From NCBI GenBank assembly GCA_009775095.1, contig VSOZ01000032.1, positions 1 to 26,358 of the forward strand: a DNA stretch of 26,358 nt. Reading direction: 5' to 3'. Numbering within the stretch: position 1 is the first letter of the stretch; each line of letters begins with the position of its first letter. This stretch comes from Muribaculum sp. (GTDB lineage: Bacteria; Bacteroidota; Bacteroidia; Bacteroidales; Muribaculaceae). The translations under genes were made by a program, and so were the position numbers. Below, in pieces: positions 1 to 8,152 of the stretch. The notes under the pieces are model-generated. The model did not search any database, was not told where the DNA came from, and saw nothing but the letters and a program-made list of their open reading frames with translations.

Positions 1-111
1 CCGTTTTTTTTTTAAAATATTTTTAAAAATTTTTATAAAATAAAAATCCGCTCTGGGGGGCCGGCCACTTATCGGACCGCCATGACTGTATCATATATAT
101 GTCTCTTTCAA

Positions 112-1590
112 TCAGTTGGAAGATGCGCTGTAGTTGGGCGCCTCACTGGTTATAGCCACATCATGAGGATGACTTTCGGCAACTCCGGCATTTGTGATGC
201 GTGTAAACTTGGCGCTATGCAACTTCTTTATATTCTCGGCGCCACAATATCCCATACCGGCACGAAGTCCGCCAAGCATCTGGTAAGTCACTTCATAAAG
301 CGATCCCTTGAACGGCACACGAGCGGCAATACCTTCGGGCACCAGCTTGCGTGTATCGGTCTCGCCGGCTTGGAAATAACGGTCTTTCGAGCCTTTCTCC
401 ATAGCTTCAAGCGACCCCATACCGCGATACGCCTTGTATTTACGTCCATTGTAGATGATTGTATCGCCGGGCGACTCCTCTACGCCGGCCAACATACCGC
501 CGAGCATAACGCAATAAGCACCTGCCGCGAGAGCCTTCACAATATCACCCGAGTAACGGATACCTCCATCGGCAATAAGGGGCACATCCGTATCTGCAAG
601 AGCCTTTGCCACGTCATATACAGCCGACAACTGCGGCACTCCCACTCCGGCGATGACGCGTGTGGTACATATCGAACCCGGACCGATGCCCACTTTCACA
701 CCGTCAGCACCGTTGTCTACAAGATAACGGGCAGCCTCGCCTGTAGCGATATTGCCGACTACAACATCTATTTCGGGGTATTTGGCTTTTACACTCTTCA
801 AAACACCGACCACACCTTTGGAGTGACCGTGGGCGGTATCAATGACTATAGCATCGACGCCGGCAGCCACAAGAGCGTCCACACGCTCCATAACGTCGGG
901 AGTGACACCGACGCCGGCAGCCACGCGCAGGCGTCCGAGTTTATCCTTACAAGCGTTAGGTTTGTCCTTGGCTTTTGTTATATCCTTATATGTAACGAGT
1001 CCGACAAGACGTCCGTCATTATCTACCACAGGCAATTTTTCAATTTTATGCTCCTGAAGTATTGAAGCGGCCTCGTCAAGATTGGTAGACTGAGCGGTTG
1101 TAACAAGATTCTCCGAAGTCATCACTTCATCCACCAGACGGTTCATGTCACGCTCGAAGCGCAGATCGCGGTTTGTCACAATACCTACAAGCTTGCGATC
1201 ATCGTCAACGACAGGTATACCGCCGATATGATACTCCTCCATCATAGCCAGAGCATCCTTGACAGTACTGCCGCGCTTGATGGTAACAGGATCATAAATC
1301 ATGCCGTTTTCGGCACGCTTTACAGCATGGACCTGACGGGCCTGCTCTGCGATAGACATGTTTTTGTGGATTACGCCTATGCCGCCTTCACGGGCTATGG
1401 CAATTGCAAGACGTGCTTCTGTTACAGTATCCATCGCTGCCGATACAAGCGGCACGTTCAATGTGATGTTGCGTGAAAACTTGGTGGTAAGATCGACACT
1501 CCGCGGAAGAACTTCGGAATAAGCCGGAATAAGGAGAACATCATCAAAAGTGAGTCCATCCATCTTTACTCTATCTGCAATAAACGACAT
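112..1590 (-). CDS. guaB: IMP dehydrogenase
   Basis: Inosine-5'-monophosphate dehydrogenase, which oxidises IMP to XMP with NAD+ as the committed step of guanine nucleotide synthesis in the cytoplasm. The 492-residue length fits the family. A TIM-barrel catalytic domain is interrupted by a pair of CBS domains (about residues 98-205). The active-site loop GPGSICTT carries the catalytic Cys308, and the flap motif YRGMGS and a downstream EGIAARVP stretch are present. I chose the start at 1590 (MSFIADRVKMDG). An in-frame ATG at 1614 would add eight residues with no family support and would sit at the candidate promoter element. It lies downstream of dacB on the same strand with a 126-base gap, so it probably has its own promoter. 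Identification is very secure. Confidence 0.97.
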   Translation of the reverse strand: MSFIADRVKMDGLTFDDVLLIPAYSEVLPRSVDLTTKFSRNITLNVPLVSAAMDTVTEARLAIAIAREGGIGVIHKNMSIAEQARQVHAVKRAENGMIYDPVTIKRGSTVKDALAMMEEYHIGGIPVVDDDRKLVGIVTNRDLRFERDMNRLVDEVMTSENLVTTAQSTNLDEAASILQEHKIEKLPVVDNDGRLVGLVTYKDITKAKDKPNACKDKLGRLRVAAGVGVTPDVMERVDALVAAGVDAIVIDTAHGHSKGVVGVLKSVKAKYPEIDVVVGNIATGEAARYLVDNGADGVKVGIGPGSICTTRVIAGVGVPQLSAVYDVAKALADTDVPLIADGGIRYSGDIVKALAAGAYCVMLGGMLAGVEESPGDTIIYNGRKYKAYRGMGSLEAMEKGSKDRYFQAGETDTRKLVPEGIAARVPFKGSLYEVTYQMLGGLRAGMGYCGAENIKKLHSAKFTRITNAGVAESHPHDVAITSEAPNYSASSN

Positions 1591-1613
1591 AAGTTGAAAA
1601 AATTTATTGCGCA

Positions 1614-1621
1614 CAAAGTTA
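1614..1621 (-). promoter_or_regulatory. Candidate guaB -7 promoter element
   Basis: Read on the minus strand this is TAACTTTG, a full match to the Bacteroidetes -7 consensus TAnnTTTG, 23 bases upstream of the chosen guaB start. No clear TTTG -33 element lies at the usual distance, so the call rests on the -7 box and its position. Confidence 0.4.
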
Positions 1622-1716
1622 AGGATTTTTTCACATAAATAAAAATATTACGGCCTCCACGACAAAACTTTTTTTCTATTTACATGTACAAGACATCGAT
1701 AACGGCCATACAAAAG

Positions 1717-3078
1717 TCAAAATACCGACAAAAGGTAGTTGCCTATGGCCCTGCGTACTTCAGCGCCTTTACATGTGAATCCATTGACCATTACAACTAC
1801 GGCATGCGTAGGCCGTCCGTTAGGATCAAGTTTATATCCGGCATAACACAACACACCCGACATACTCCCCGATTTAAGAGCGAGACGCCCCGCCAACCGC
1901 GTTTTAGCGAGAAATCCTTTTACCGTTCCCTCCTTACCGACCACAGGAAACAGTTTTTTATAGGCTTCGGCATTTCTGCCTTTGCTCATCACCGTAAGCA
2001 CACGGGCCAGAAACGCAGGTGACAGACGATTGGTAACAGCCAGACCGCTACCGTCGGCAATTTTCATTTTTTCAAGATTGAGTCCGAGAGTCTCAAGACA
2101 TCCTCTTTCTATTGCCAACGCACACTCCACCGAATGGTCGTCGCCCGACAAAGTCAATGCACGCAGCATACCCTCGGCATACAGGTTATCGCTCTTGAAC
2201 ATCATTGTACGCAAAATCTCGTCACGCGACGGCGACATCCACAACATAGGTGGAGCCGACGACAATTCATCGGCTTCAATCGACTCCTCACCGCATCCTA
2301 TACCCTTGTCAGAAAGAGCATCTACAAGAATATCACGAAATACAAGATGAGGATAAGGCATTGAATACCTTGAGCCGTAACTATCTCCCGTTATAGTTCC
2401 GTAAACATACAACCGATACGAATCCTCACAGCGCATGGCCATGACATTGCCCTTTGCGCCCTTCTTAACATCACACACTACTTCAAGACCGTCTATTTCG
2501 GGCGACACAGACTCAACACCGTCTGGCGACACTTTCATAAAAAAACTGTTGTCATGCCAATTGAATCCATACAATCCGGCACCATACTCCCATGCGATAT
2601 CCTCAAGCAGCCAATACGGTGACACTCCGAGCGATGGATATAGCTCCGGCACAACAATAACATCGCCAGCAATCGAGTCGATGCCTTGACCGCGCACCCA
2701 ATCTACCGTCGTGTCAATAAACCGGGAAGGAAGGCCGAGATGACGCGAACCAAGTGTCGGGTCACCTCCTCCGGTCACAACTAAATTGCCGTCAAGCACT
2801 CCATTCTCAATCTTGCCGTATGCGCTGACACGCGTAACAAACGGAATTTCCGACGGATCGAGTGACTCCACTGCAGCAGCCGAGGTAATACATTTCATGA
2901 CCGAAGCGGGTATAAACACCTTCTCCGCATTATGGCTGACCATAGTCTTGCCTGTAGTAAGATTGACTACACAAACGCCTATCGTAGCAGCTTCGCTGCC
3001 GGAAAATTTAACAATGCTTTGTGCCCCTGCAAACGACATGCAAAACAAGGCGCAAAGTGACAGAATCAACTTTTTCAT
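1717..3078 (-). CDS. dacB: D-Ala-D-Ala carboxypeptidase/endopeptidase (PBP4, peptidase S13)
   Basis: Periplasmic low-molecular-weight penicillin-binding protein of the PBP4 class. It trims or cleaves D-Ala-containing peptide cross-links in peptidoglycan. The 453-residue product begins with a signal peptide (hydrophobic residues 4-17, likely cleavage after FAGA/Q). All three penicillin-binding motifs are visible: SVMK with nucleophile Ser59 and Lys62, SDN at 296-298, and KSG at 402-404. The long insertion between the first two motifs is typical of S13 enzymes. It is transcribed away from the tetR-fabH-fabG group, with a 110-base divergent spacer. Whether it is monofunctional or also an endopeptidase cannot be told from the sequence. 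Confidence 0.93.
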   Translation of the reverse strand: MKKLILSLCALFCMSFAGAQSIVKFSGSEAATIGVCVVNLTTGKTMVSHNAEKVFIPASVMKCITSAAAVESLDPSEIPFVTRVSAYGKIENGVLDGNLVVTGGGDPTLGSRHLGLPSRFIDTTVDWVRGQGIDSIAGDVIVVPELYPSLGVSPYWLLEDIAWEYGAGLYGFNWHDNSFFMKVSPDGVESVSPEIDGLEVVCDVKKGAKGNVMAMRCEDSYRLYVYGTITGDSYGSRYSMPYPHLVFRDILVDALSDKGIGCGEESIEADELSSAPPMLWMSPSRDEILRTMMFKSDNLYAEGMLRALTLSGDDHSVECALAIERGCLETLGLNLEKMKIADGSGLAVTNRLSPAFLARVLTVMSKGRNAEAYKKLFPVVGKEGTVKGFLAKTRLAGRLALKSGSMSGVLCYAGYKLDPNGRPTHAVVVMVNGFTCKGAEVRRAIGNYLLSVF

Positions 3079-3128
3079 GCTGCAAAATTACAATTTACCT
3101 ATCTATTTTATTCATTTTAATATGATTT

Positions 3129-3162
3129 ATTGCTCGTATATGAAGGAAAATGCGTAATTTCG
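3129..3162 (+). promoter_or_regulatory. Candidate tetR-fabH promoter
   Basis: ATTG at 3129-3132 (-33-like) and TAATTTCG at 3155-3162 (one mismatch to TAnnTTTG) are 22 bases apart, upstream of the tetR start at 3189. It is weaker than the other promoters in the window, which would suit a repressed gene. Confidence 0.35.
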
Positions 3163-3184
3163 CACAAATTATTCTCATTTGTGC
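3162..3184. promoter_or_regulatory. Candidate TetR operator (perfect 8-bp inverted repeat)
   Basis: GCACAAAT (3162-3169) and ATTTGTGC (3177-3184) form a perfect inverted repeat with a 7-base spacer, ending 4 bases before the tetR ATG. The symmetry extends outward as TAATT...AATTA with a two-base insertion on the left. It overlaps the end of the candidate -7 box and the likely start of transcription. Size and position fit an operator bound by a TetR-family dimer, so autoregulation is a reasonable inference. Confidence 0.55.
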
Positions 3185-3188
3185 AATT

Positions 3189-3782
3189 ATGGTATTAAAG
3201 ACTCGCGAAAAGCTGATTGACGTCGCCCGCCAACTCTTTGCCCACAAAGGCATAGAGAATACCACCATGAGCGACATCGCTAACGCATCATACAAGGGTA
3301 GACGCACAATCTACACCTATTTTAAAAACAAGCGCGAGATCTACAATGCCGTAATCGAAAAAGAGAGCGAGATGCTTGTAGCAAGGTTGCGCGAGGTCGT
3401 ATCGGCCGATGCATCGCCTACCGACAAGCTTATGAAATTCATCGACCTGCGTATTGACGTAGTAGCCGAGAGCGTGGCTCACCATCACGACAATACCGTG
3501 CTGCGCTCACTGCTTATACGTGAATTCAAACGAATGGAGCGCATAAGAAATCTCGCTATCGAAAAAGAGCTTGAGATGTTGCGCGGCATAATGAGCGAAG
3601 GGGTTGACAAAGGTGAATTCGATCCGGAAAAGATCGCAGGAGTCTATTCAGCCATGATAATGCTGTTTCAAGGCATAGAGTTGTCCTACATGCGCAACAA
3701 TTTCTCGCAATTCGGCATAGAGCCCCAACAGATGAGACAATACATAAAACAATACGTACTGTCAGGAATAAAAAAACATTAA
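3189..3782 (+). CDS. TetR/AcrR-family transcriptional regulator
   Basis: A 197-residue DNA-binding repressor-type protein. The N-terminal helix-turn-helix is clear (residues 5-50: TREKLIDVARQLFAHKG, TTMSDIANAS, RRTIYTYFKNKREIY). The remaining helical region would bind a ligand and dimerise; its ligand cannot be read. I chose the ATG at 3189 because it puts the usual short lead before the HTH. An upstream in-frame ATG at 3150 would add 13 hydrophobic residues and lie before the likely transcription start. It is followed after 10 bases by fabH, so the two are almost certainly cotranscribed. By analogy with FabR-type regulators it may control this fatty-acid synthesis locus; that is inference from position. 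Confidence 0.9.
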   Translation: MVLKTREKLIDVARQLFAHKGIENTTMSDIANASYKGRRTIYTYFKNKREIYNAVIEKESEMLVARLREVVSADASPTDKLMKFIDLRIDVVAESVAHHHDNTVLRSLLIREFKRMERIRNLAIEKELEMLRGIMSEGVDKGEFDPEKIAGVYSAMIMLFQGIELSYMRNNFSQFGIEPQQMRQYIKQYVLSGIKKH

Positions 3783-3792
3783 ATATAACAAT

Positions 3793-4737
3793 ATGTATAT
3801 CAACGCTACCGGCTATTATGTGCCGACCGGGAGGGTCGACAACGATTATTTCAAGGATGTCAACGGACTTACCGATGACTGGATTTACAAACGCACAGGC
3901 ATAAAATCGCGCTCTAAAGCAGCCGAAGGCGAAGGCCACAACTCAATGGGCCTTGCTGCTATCGACAACGCTATAAAGACCGCCCCCTATGACATCAAGG
4001 ATGTGGATCTTATTGTATCGGCATCTTATTCACCATACGATACCGTAGCCACACTTGCCCATATAGCCCAACAGAAATACGACATCACCGGAGCAAAGGC
4101 CGTATACGTATCGGCGGCATGCTCGTCATTTGTCAACGGACTTGAGATTATCGAGACATACTTCAAGGCCGGAAAAGCAAAGAAAGCCCTTATAGTATGT
4201 TCGGAGCACAATACATACTACTCCAACGAGAGCGACCCCAAAAGCGGCCACCTGTGGGGTGACGCCGCAGTAGCCTATCTCCTGTCGGCCGACAAGGTGG
4301 CTGACAGCGACGTGGAAATCAAGGAGATTTACACTTGCGGACTCGGAAATGTAGGCAAAGGCCCCGAAGGCGTAATTCTGCGCCCCAAAGAAGGAGGTAT
4401 AGAGATGCCCGACGGGCGCGACGTGTTTGTCAACGCATGCTACAACATGATCAACGCACTCGGACACGCAACAGCTCCCCACGATATAAAACCGGAAGAA
4501 CTCGACTATATAATAACCCATCAGGCCAACAAGCGCATCGTGGCACAAGTAGCTCACCAGCTCGGAGTCAGTGACGACAAGTTCCTGAACAACATCGAGG
4601 AACTCGGAAATACGGGCTCGGCAAGCTGCGCTCTGGTATTCGCACAAAACCGTGACAAGTTTAATAAAGGTGAAAAAATCGGTCTTACCGTATTTGGCGG
4701 CGGATATTCATGCGGTGCATTTTTGGTAGAGATATAA
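3793..4737 (+). CDS. fabH: 3-oxoacyl-ACP synthase III (KAS III, FabH-like)
   Basis: A condensing enzyme of the thiolase fold that, in the FabH family, starts fatty-acid chains by joining an acyl-CoA primer to malonyl-ACP. The 314-residue length fits, and the Cys-His-Asn triad is seen at Cys110 (VSAACSSF), His243 (THQANKR) and Asn273 (ELGNTGSAS), nearly the E. coli FabH numbering. The C-terminal GGGYSCGAFLVEI is also typical. It sits 10 bases after tetR and 47 bases before fabG. Many Bacteroidetes carry another fabH by rpmF, so this may be a second, regulated paralogue with a different primer preference. KAS III relatives that build non-membrane products cannot be ruled out. Confidence 0.88.
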   Translation: MYINATGYYVPTGRVDNDYFKDVNGLTDDWIYKRTGIKSRSKAAEGEGHNSMGLAAIDNAIKTAPYDIKDVDLIVSASYSPYDTVATLAHIAQQKYDITGAKAVYVSAACSSFVNGLEIIETYFKAGKAKKALIVCSEHNTYYSNESDPKSGHLWGDAAVAYLLSADKVADSDVEIKEIYTCGLGNVGKGPEGVILRPKEGGIEMPDGRDVFVNACYNMINALGHATAPHDIKPEELDYIITHQANKRIVAQVAHQLGVSDDKFLNNIEELGNTGSASCALVFAQNRDKFNKGEKIGLTVFGGGYSCGAFLVEI

Positions 4738-4753
4738 TAATTGTATACCTTTG
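4722..4753 (+). promoter_or_regulatory. fabG promoter (Bacteroidetes primary-sigma type)
   Basis: TTTG at 4722-4725 and TACCTTTG at 4746-4753 are 20 bases apart, a full match to TTTG-N19-21-TAnnTTTG. The -33 box lies inside the last codons of fabH. It gives fabG a start of transcription independent of tetR-fabH, with an untranslated leader of roughly 25 bases. Confidence 0.62.
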
Positions 4754-4784
4754 TAACTGACATTAATCCAATATCAAAGTATAT

Positions 4785-5531
4785 ATGAAATTACTTGAAG
4801 GAAAGACCGCGCTCATCACCGGTGCAGCACGCGGTATAGGAAAAGCGCTTGCGCTTCGTTTTGCCCAAGAGGGCGCCAACATAGCTTTCACAGATCTCGT
4901 CATCGACGAAAACGGCAAAGCCACTGAAAAAGAGATTGAAGCTCTCGGAGTAAAAGTAAAAGGATATGCCTCAAACGCCGCCGACTTCAACCAGACAAAA
5001 GAAGTAGTCGAAGAAGTAAAGAAAGACTTCGGCACAATCGATATACTCGTAAACAATGCAGGTATAACCAAGGACGGACTCATGATGCGCATGACCGAGG
5101 CCCAGTGGGACGCTGTCATCGCCGTCAACCTCAAGAGCGCGTTCAACTTCATCAACGCCGTATTGCCCATCATGCTGCGTCAGCGTGGCGGCTCAATCAT
5201 AAACATGGCGTCGGTAGTAGGCGTACACGGCAATGCCGGACAATCCAACTACGCCGCATCCAAGGCCGGACTTATCGCTCTCGCCAAGTCAATAGCACAG
5301 GAAGTAGGCTCACGCGGCATCCGCGCCAACGCCATCGCTCCGGGCTTTATCGAGACTGCCATGACCGCCGCTCTTCCCGATGACGTACGCGCAGAATGGG
5401 TAAAGAAGATACCTCTGCGCCGTGGCGGACAGGTAAGCGACATCGCCGACGTAGCCGTATTCCTCGCTTCCGACATGTCAAGCTACGTGACCGGTCAGGT
5501 AATACAAGTCGACGGTGGCATGAACATGTAA
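4785..5531 (+). CDS. fabG: 3-oxoacyl-ACP reductase
   Basis: Short-chain dehydrogenase that reduces 3-oxoacyl-ACP to 3-hydroxyacyl-ACP with NADPH, the first reduction of each fatty-acid elongation cycle. The 248-residue product has the cofactor motif TGAARGIG (12-19), NNAG (90-93) and the catalytic set Asn115, Ser143, Tyr156 and Lys160 (YAASK). The C-terminal VTGQVIQVDGGMNM is the standard FabG ending. It follows fabH with its own predicted promoter and ends at a strong hairpin, so it closes the tetR-fabH-fabG group. Confidence 0.93.
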   Translation: MKLLEGKTALITGAARGIGKALALRFAQEGANIAFTDLVIDENGKATEKEIEALGVKVKGYASNAADFNQTKEVVEEVKKDFGTIDILVNNAGITKDGLMMRMTEAQWDAVIAVNLKSAFNFINAVLPIMLRQRGGSIINMASVVGVHGNAGQSNYAASKAGLIALAKSIAQEVGSRGIRANAIAPGFIETAMTAALPDDVRAEWVKKIPLRRGGQVSDIADVAVFLASDMSSYVTGQVIQVDGGMNM

Positions 5532-5555
5532 TATTGATATCATAAACCTCATCAT

Positions 5556-5600
5556 AAAAGCATCATCATGGCCCGTCGGGCTTTGATGATGCTTTTGCCT
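5556..5600 (+). terminator. Strong hairpin after fabG (terminator or attenuator)
   Basis: AAAAGCATCATCA (5556-5568) pairs perfectly with TGATGATGCTTTT (5584-5596), with GCCC/GGGC extending the stem inside. It is 24 bases past the fabG stop and only 11 bases before the next ATG at 5608, so it may also control entry into the DUF4290-murA-rimM genes. Confidence 0.8.
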
Positions 5601-5607
5601 AATTCAA

Positions 5608-6198
5608 ATGCTCACTTACAATACACAATTAAAAAAGCTCGTACTACCCGAGTACGGCCGCAATATCCAGCAGATGGTGGACTACTGCGTCACCATACCC
5701 GACAGAGAAGAACGCACCGTGTGTGCTCACTCGATCATAGCATCAATGGGTAACCTGTTCCCGCAGTTGCGCGATGTCGATGACTTCAAGCACAAACTCT
5801 GGGACCATCTTGCCATTATGTCAGATTTCAAACTGGACATAGACTACCCTTGTGAAGTCATAAAACCGGAAAGTCTCGAGAGCCGTCCCGAACCGCTCAG
5901 TTACAGTCCGTCAAACATGAGGCTGCGCCATTACGGCAAGTACATCGAGCTGATGATAGCAAAAGCCGCAACAATGGAAAACGGCGAGGAGCGCGACGTA
6001 CTTGTATCGCTCATAGCCAATCATATGAAAAAGGTAATGCTTGCGGTAAACCCCGACGGAGTGGACGACGCCCGCATACTCAAAGATCTTGCAGTATACA
6101 GCCACGGAGCCATCAGACTTGACCCGGCGGAATATCATCTTCACGAGTTCAAGACAGCTCCGACACCCGCCACATCAAAAAAGAAAAAGAAAAAATAA
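5608..6198 (+). CDS. DUF4290-family protein
   Basis: A 196-residue cytoplasmic protein matching my memory of DUF4290, a Bacteroidetes family of unknown function usually found next to murA. It has no signal peptide or membrane segment. The body is mostly helical with charged stretches and several Tyr/Asn-rich turns, and the tail ends in six lysines. The lysine run is encoded by an A-rich tract (about 6176-6197). The start at 5608 (MLTYNTQLKK) lies 11 bases after a terminator-like hairpin, and no separate promoter box was found. It is followed by murA after 31 bases. A link to peptidoglycan synthesis is suggested only by this neighbourhood. Confidence 0.8.
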   Translation: MLTYNTQLKKLVLPEYGRNIQQMVDYCVTIPDREERTVCAHSIIASMGNLFPQLRDVDDFKHKLWDHLAIMSDFKLDIDYPCEVIKPESLESRPEPLSYSPSNMRLRHYGKYIELMIAKAATMENGEERDVLVSLIANHMKKVMLAVNPDGVDDARILKDLAVYSHGAIRLDPAEYHLHEFKTAPTPATSKKKKKK

Positions 6199-6229
6199 CC
6201 TTTATACGGTCATTACATAGCCATCACCC

Positions 6230-7543
6230 ATGAGCACATTTATTGTTGAAGGCGGACATCCGCTTCACGGCGAAATAACTCCACAGGGAGCCAAAAACGA
6301 GGCTCTCCAAGTTTTGTGTGCAGTACTGCTCACACCTGAACGTGTCGTAATCGAAAATCTGCCCGACATACTTGACATAAACAACCTTATATCGATGCTT
6401 GGAGACCTCGGCGTAAAAACAGAGAAACTCGAGCCTCACACCTATGCCTTTCAAGCTGACTCGATAAACATAGATTATCTGAGTACTCCGGAATATATAA
6501 AAAAATCGGCGTCATTGCGCGGCTCGGTCATGTTTGCAGGCCCGCTCGTGGCTCGGTTCGGCTACGCCGTGCTGTCCAAACCCGGCGGCGACAAGATAGG
6601 TCGTCGACGCCTTGACACCCACTTCATCGGCATAAACAAACTTGGCGCGGACTTTGACTACAACCCCGAGCGACATGCCTACGAAATACATGCCGACTCC
6701 GGCTTAAAGGGTACCTACATGTTGCTTGACGAGGCATCGGTGACCGGTACGGCAAATATCGTAATGGCAGCCGTACTTGCCGAAGGTGTGACAACAATAT
6801 ATAATGCAGCCTGCGAACCGTATCTTCAGCAACTCTGCAAAATGCTCGTTTCAATGGGCGCCAAAATCGAAGGGATAGGCTCCAATCTGCTTACCATAAC
6901 CGGGGTGACATCGCTCCACGGCACAACCCACCGCTTGCTACCTGACATGATTGAAGTAGGCAGTTTTATAGGCATGGCCGCCATGACCGGAAGCGACATC
7001 ACGCTGAAAAATGTCAGCTACGGCGACTTGGGTATTATGCCCGACAGCTTCAAGCGACTCGGTATAGAACTTCAGCTATCGGGCGATGACATAATAATTC
7101 CGGCACGTGACGGATATGAGATCGAGACATTTATGGATGGCTCCATAATGACATTTGCCGACGCACCATGGCCGGGACTGTCACCCGACCTGCTAAGCGT
7201 ATTTCTCGTAGTCGCGACACAGGCCCGCGGGAGTGTGCTCATACATCAGAAGATGTTTGAAAGTCGCCTGTTTTTTGTAGACAAACTTATTGATATGGGT
7301 GCACAGATAATATTGTGCGATCCTCACCGTGCCGCCGTCATAGGCTCGGGACGCCTGCACTCTCTGCGCGCCACCAATATGGTATCGCCCGACATACGAG
7401 CAGGTATAGCCATGCTCATAGCAGCCATGAGTGCCCGCGGCACAAGCAGCATCCACAATATCGACCAGATAGACCGCGGCTACGAAAATATAGACAAACG
7501 ACTGAATGACATCGGAGCACATATAATGCGAGTGTCAAACTAA
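6230..7543 (+). CDS. murA: UDP-N-acetylglucosamine 1-carboxyvinyltransferase
   Basis: Transfers enolpyruvate from PEP to UDP-GlcNAc, the first committed step of peptidoglycan precursor synthesis in the cytoplasm. The 437-residue protein shows the two-domain EPSP-synthase-like fold: AKNEAL with Lys22, LRGSVMFAGPLVARFG with Arg97, and later TGTANIVMAAVLAEG. The active-site loop reads GGDKIGRRRLDTH. Asp121 stands where the catalytic, fosfomycin-binding Cys (Cys115 in E. coli) normally is. The same swap occurs in mycobacterial and chlamydial MurA, which remain active and fosfomycin-insensitive. It lies 31 bases after DUF4290 and 15 bases before rimM, so the three probably form an operon. Confidence 0.95.
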   Translation: MSTFIVEGGHPLHGEITPQGAKNEALQVLCAVLLTPERVVIENLPDILDINNLISMLGDLGVKTEKLEPHTYAFQADSINIDYLSTPEYIKKSASLRGSVMFAGPLVARFGYAVLSKPGGDKIGRRRLDTHFIGINKLGADFDYNPERHAYEIHADSGLKGTYMLLDEASVTGTANIVMAAVLAEGVTTIYNAACEPYLQQLCKMLVSMGAKIEGIGSNLLTITGVTSLHGTTHRLLPDMIEVGSFIGMAAMTGSDITLKNVSYGDLGIMPDSFKRLGIELQLSGDDIIIPARDGYEIETFMDGSIMTFADAPWPGLSPDLLSVFLVVATQARGSVLIHQKMFESRLFFVDKLIDMGAQIILCDPHRAAVIGSGRLHSLRATNMVSPDIRAGIAMLIAAMSARGTSSIHNIDQIDRGYENIDKRLNDIGAHIMRVSN

Positions 7544-7558
7544 AAAACGGGAGCCTGC

Positions 7559-8089
7559 ATGATACTTAAAGAGGAACTTACGGAAATAGGCCGCTTCGGA
7601 AAGCCCCACGGCATTCAGGGCGAGATAAACGCCTCGATCGATGATGATGTCGACATAGACGCCATCGATAAGATTGTACTGAACATTGACGGCATATATG
7701 TACCGTTTTTCATAAGATCGATACGAGTAAAACGTCATGACTCCGTCATAATAGCCATTGACGATGTAAACGACGAGGATCAAGCGGCCCGGTTCACCAA
7801 TCTTGACATATACGCACTCATCAGCGACAATGTAAGAGAAGTGTCTGACGAAGATGAAGACGGATTTTATGCCGCAGACCTTATCGGCTACACAATCGTG
7901 CATGCCGACGGGCGTCCGGTAGGCAAAATAACAGAAATAAACGACTCGACTGAAAACGCCCTTTTCATCGTACAGTTGCCTGACGGTACCGACAGATACA
8001 TACCTATAGCCGACGAACTTATCGATGATGTCAACCCTGAGAAGCGATACATAGTCATGACCCTCCCCGAAGGACTCCTCGACCTATAG
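7559..8089 (+). CDS. rimM: 16S rRNA processing protein RimM
   Basis: Assembly factor that binds ribosomal protein S19 and helps mature the head of the 30S subunit. The 176-residue length is normal. The N-terminal RimM domain shows IGRFGKPHGIQGEI (about 10-23). The C-terminal PRC-barrel half begins near DGFYAADLIGYTIV and ends with the usual EGLLDL. It starts 15 bases after the murA stop and its stop codon directly touches the left arm of the 25-bp terminator stem, so it is the last gene of its transcript. Confidence 0.93.
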   Translation: MILKEELTEIGRFGKPHGIQGEINASIDDDVDIDAIDKIVLNIDGIYVPFFIRSIRVKRHDSVIIAIDDVNDEDQAARFTNLDIYALISDNVREVSDEDEDGFYAADLIGYTIVHADGRPVGKITEINDSTENALFIVQLPDGTDRYIPIADELIDDVNPEKRYIVMTLPEGLLDL

Positions 8090-8147
8090 AGTATACATAT
8101 AATAAAAGGGCCGGTGTCGATGCCGGCCCTTTTATTATATGTATACT
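8090..8147. terminator. Bidirectional terminator, perfect 25-bp stem
   Basis: Arms 8090-8114 and 8123-8147 are perfectly complementary, with an 8-base loop. The core GGGCCGG/CCGGCCC is flanked by AAAA on the left and TTTT on the right, so either strand yields a GC stem followed by a U-rich tract. It sits between the convergent rimM (stop at 8089) and glycosyltransferase (stop at 8153) genes and can end both transcripts. Confidence 0.92.
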
Positions 8148-8152
8148 GATTA

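Noticed and set aside
1..60. A/T homopolymer-rich stretch as a guaB terminator
   Set aside because: The U-rich tract is there on the minus strand but no convincing hairpin precedes it. It may just be low-complexity sequence or a contig edge.
82..1065. A 327-codon open frame on the plus strand opposite guaB
   Set aside because: It is antisense to a certain guaB gene and has the His/Cys/Thr-rich composition of a shadow frame.
1591..1614. Upstream in-frame ATG that would lengthen guaB by eight residues
   Set aside because: The extra residues have no family counterpart and the codon sits in the candidate -7 box, so the 1590 start is preferred.
3083..3090. TAATTTTG on the minus strand as a dacB promoter
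   Set aside because: It is only five bases from the dacB start, which would force a leaderless mRNA, and no -33 box is present.
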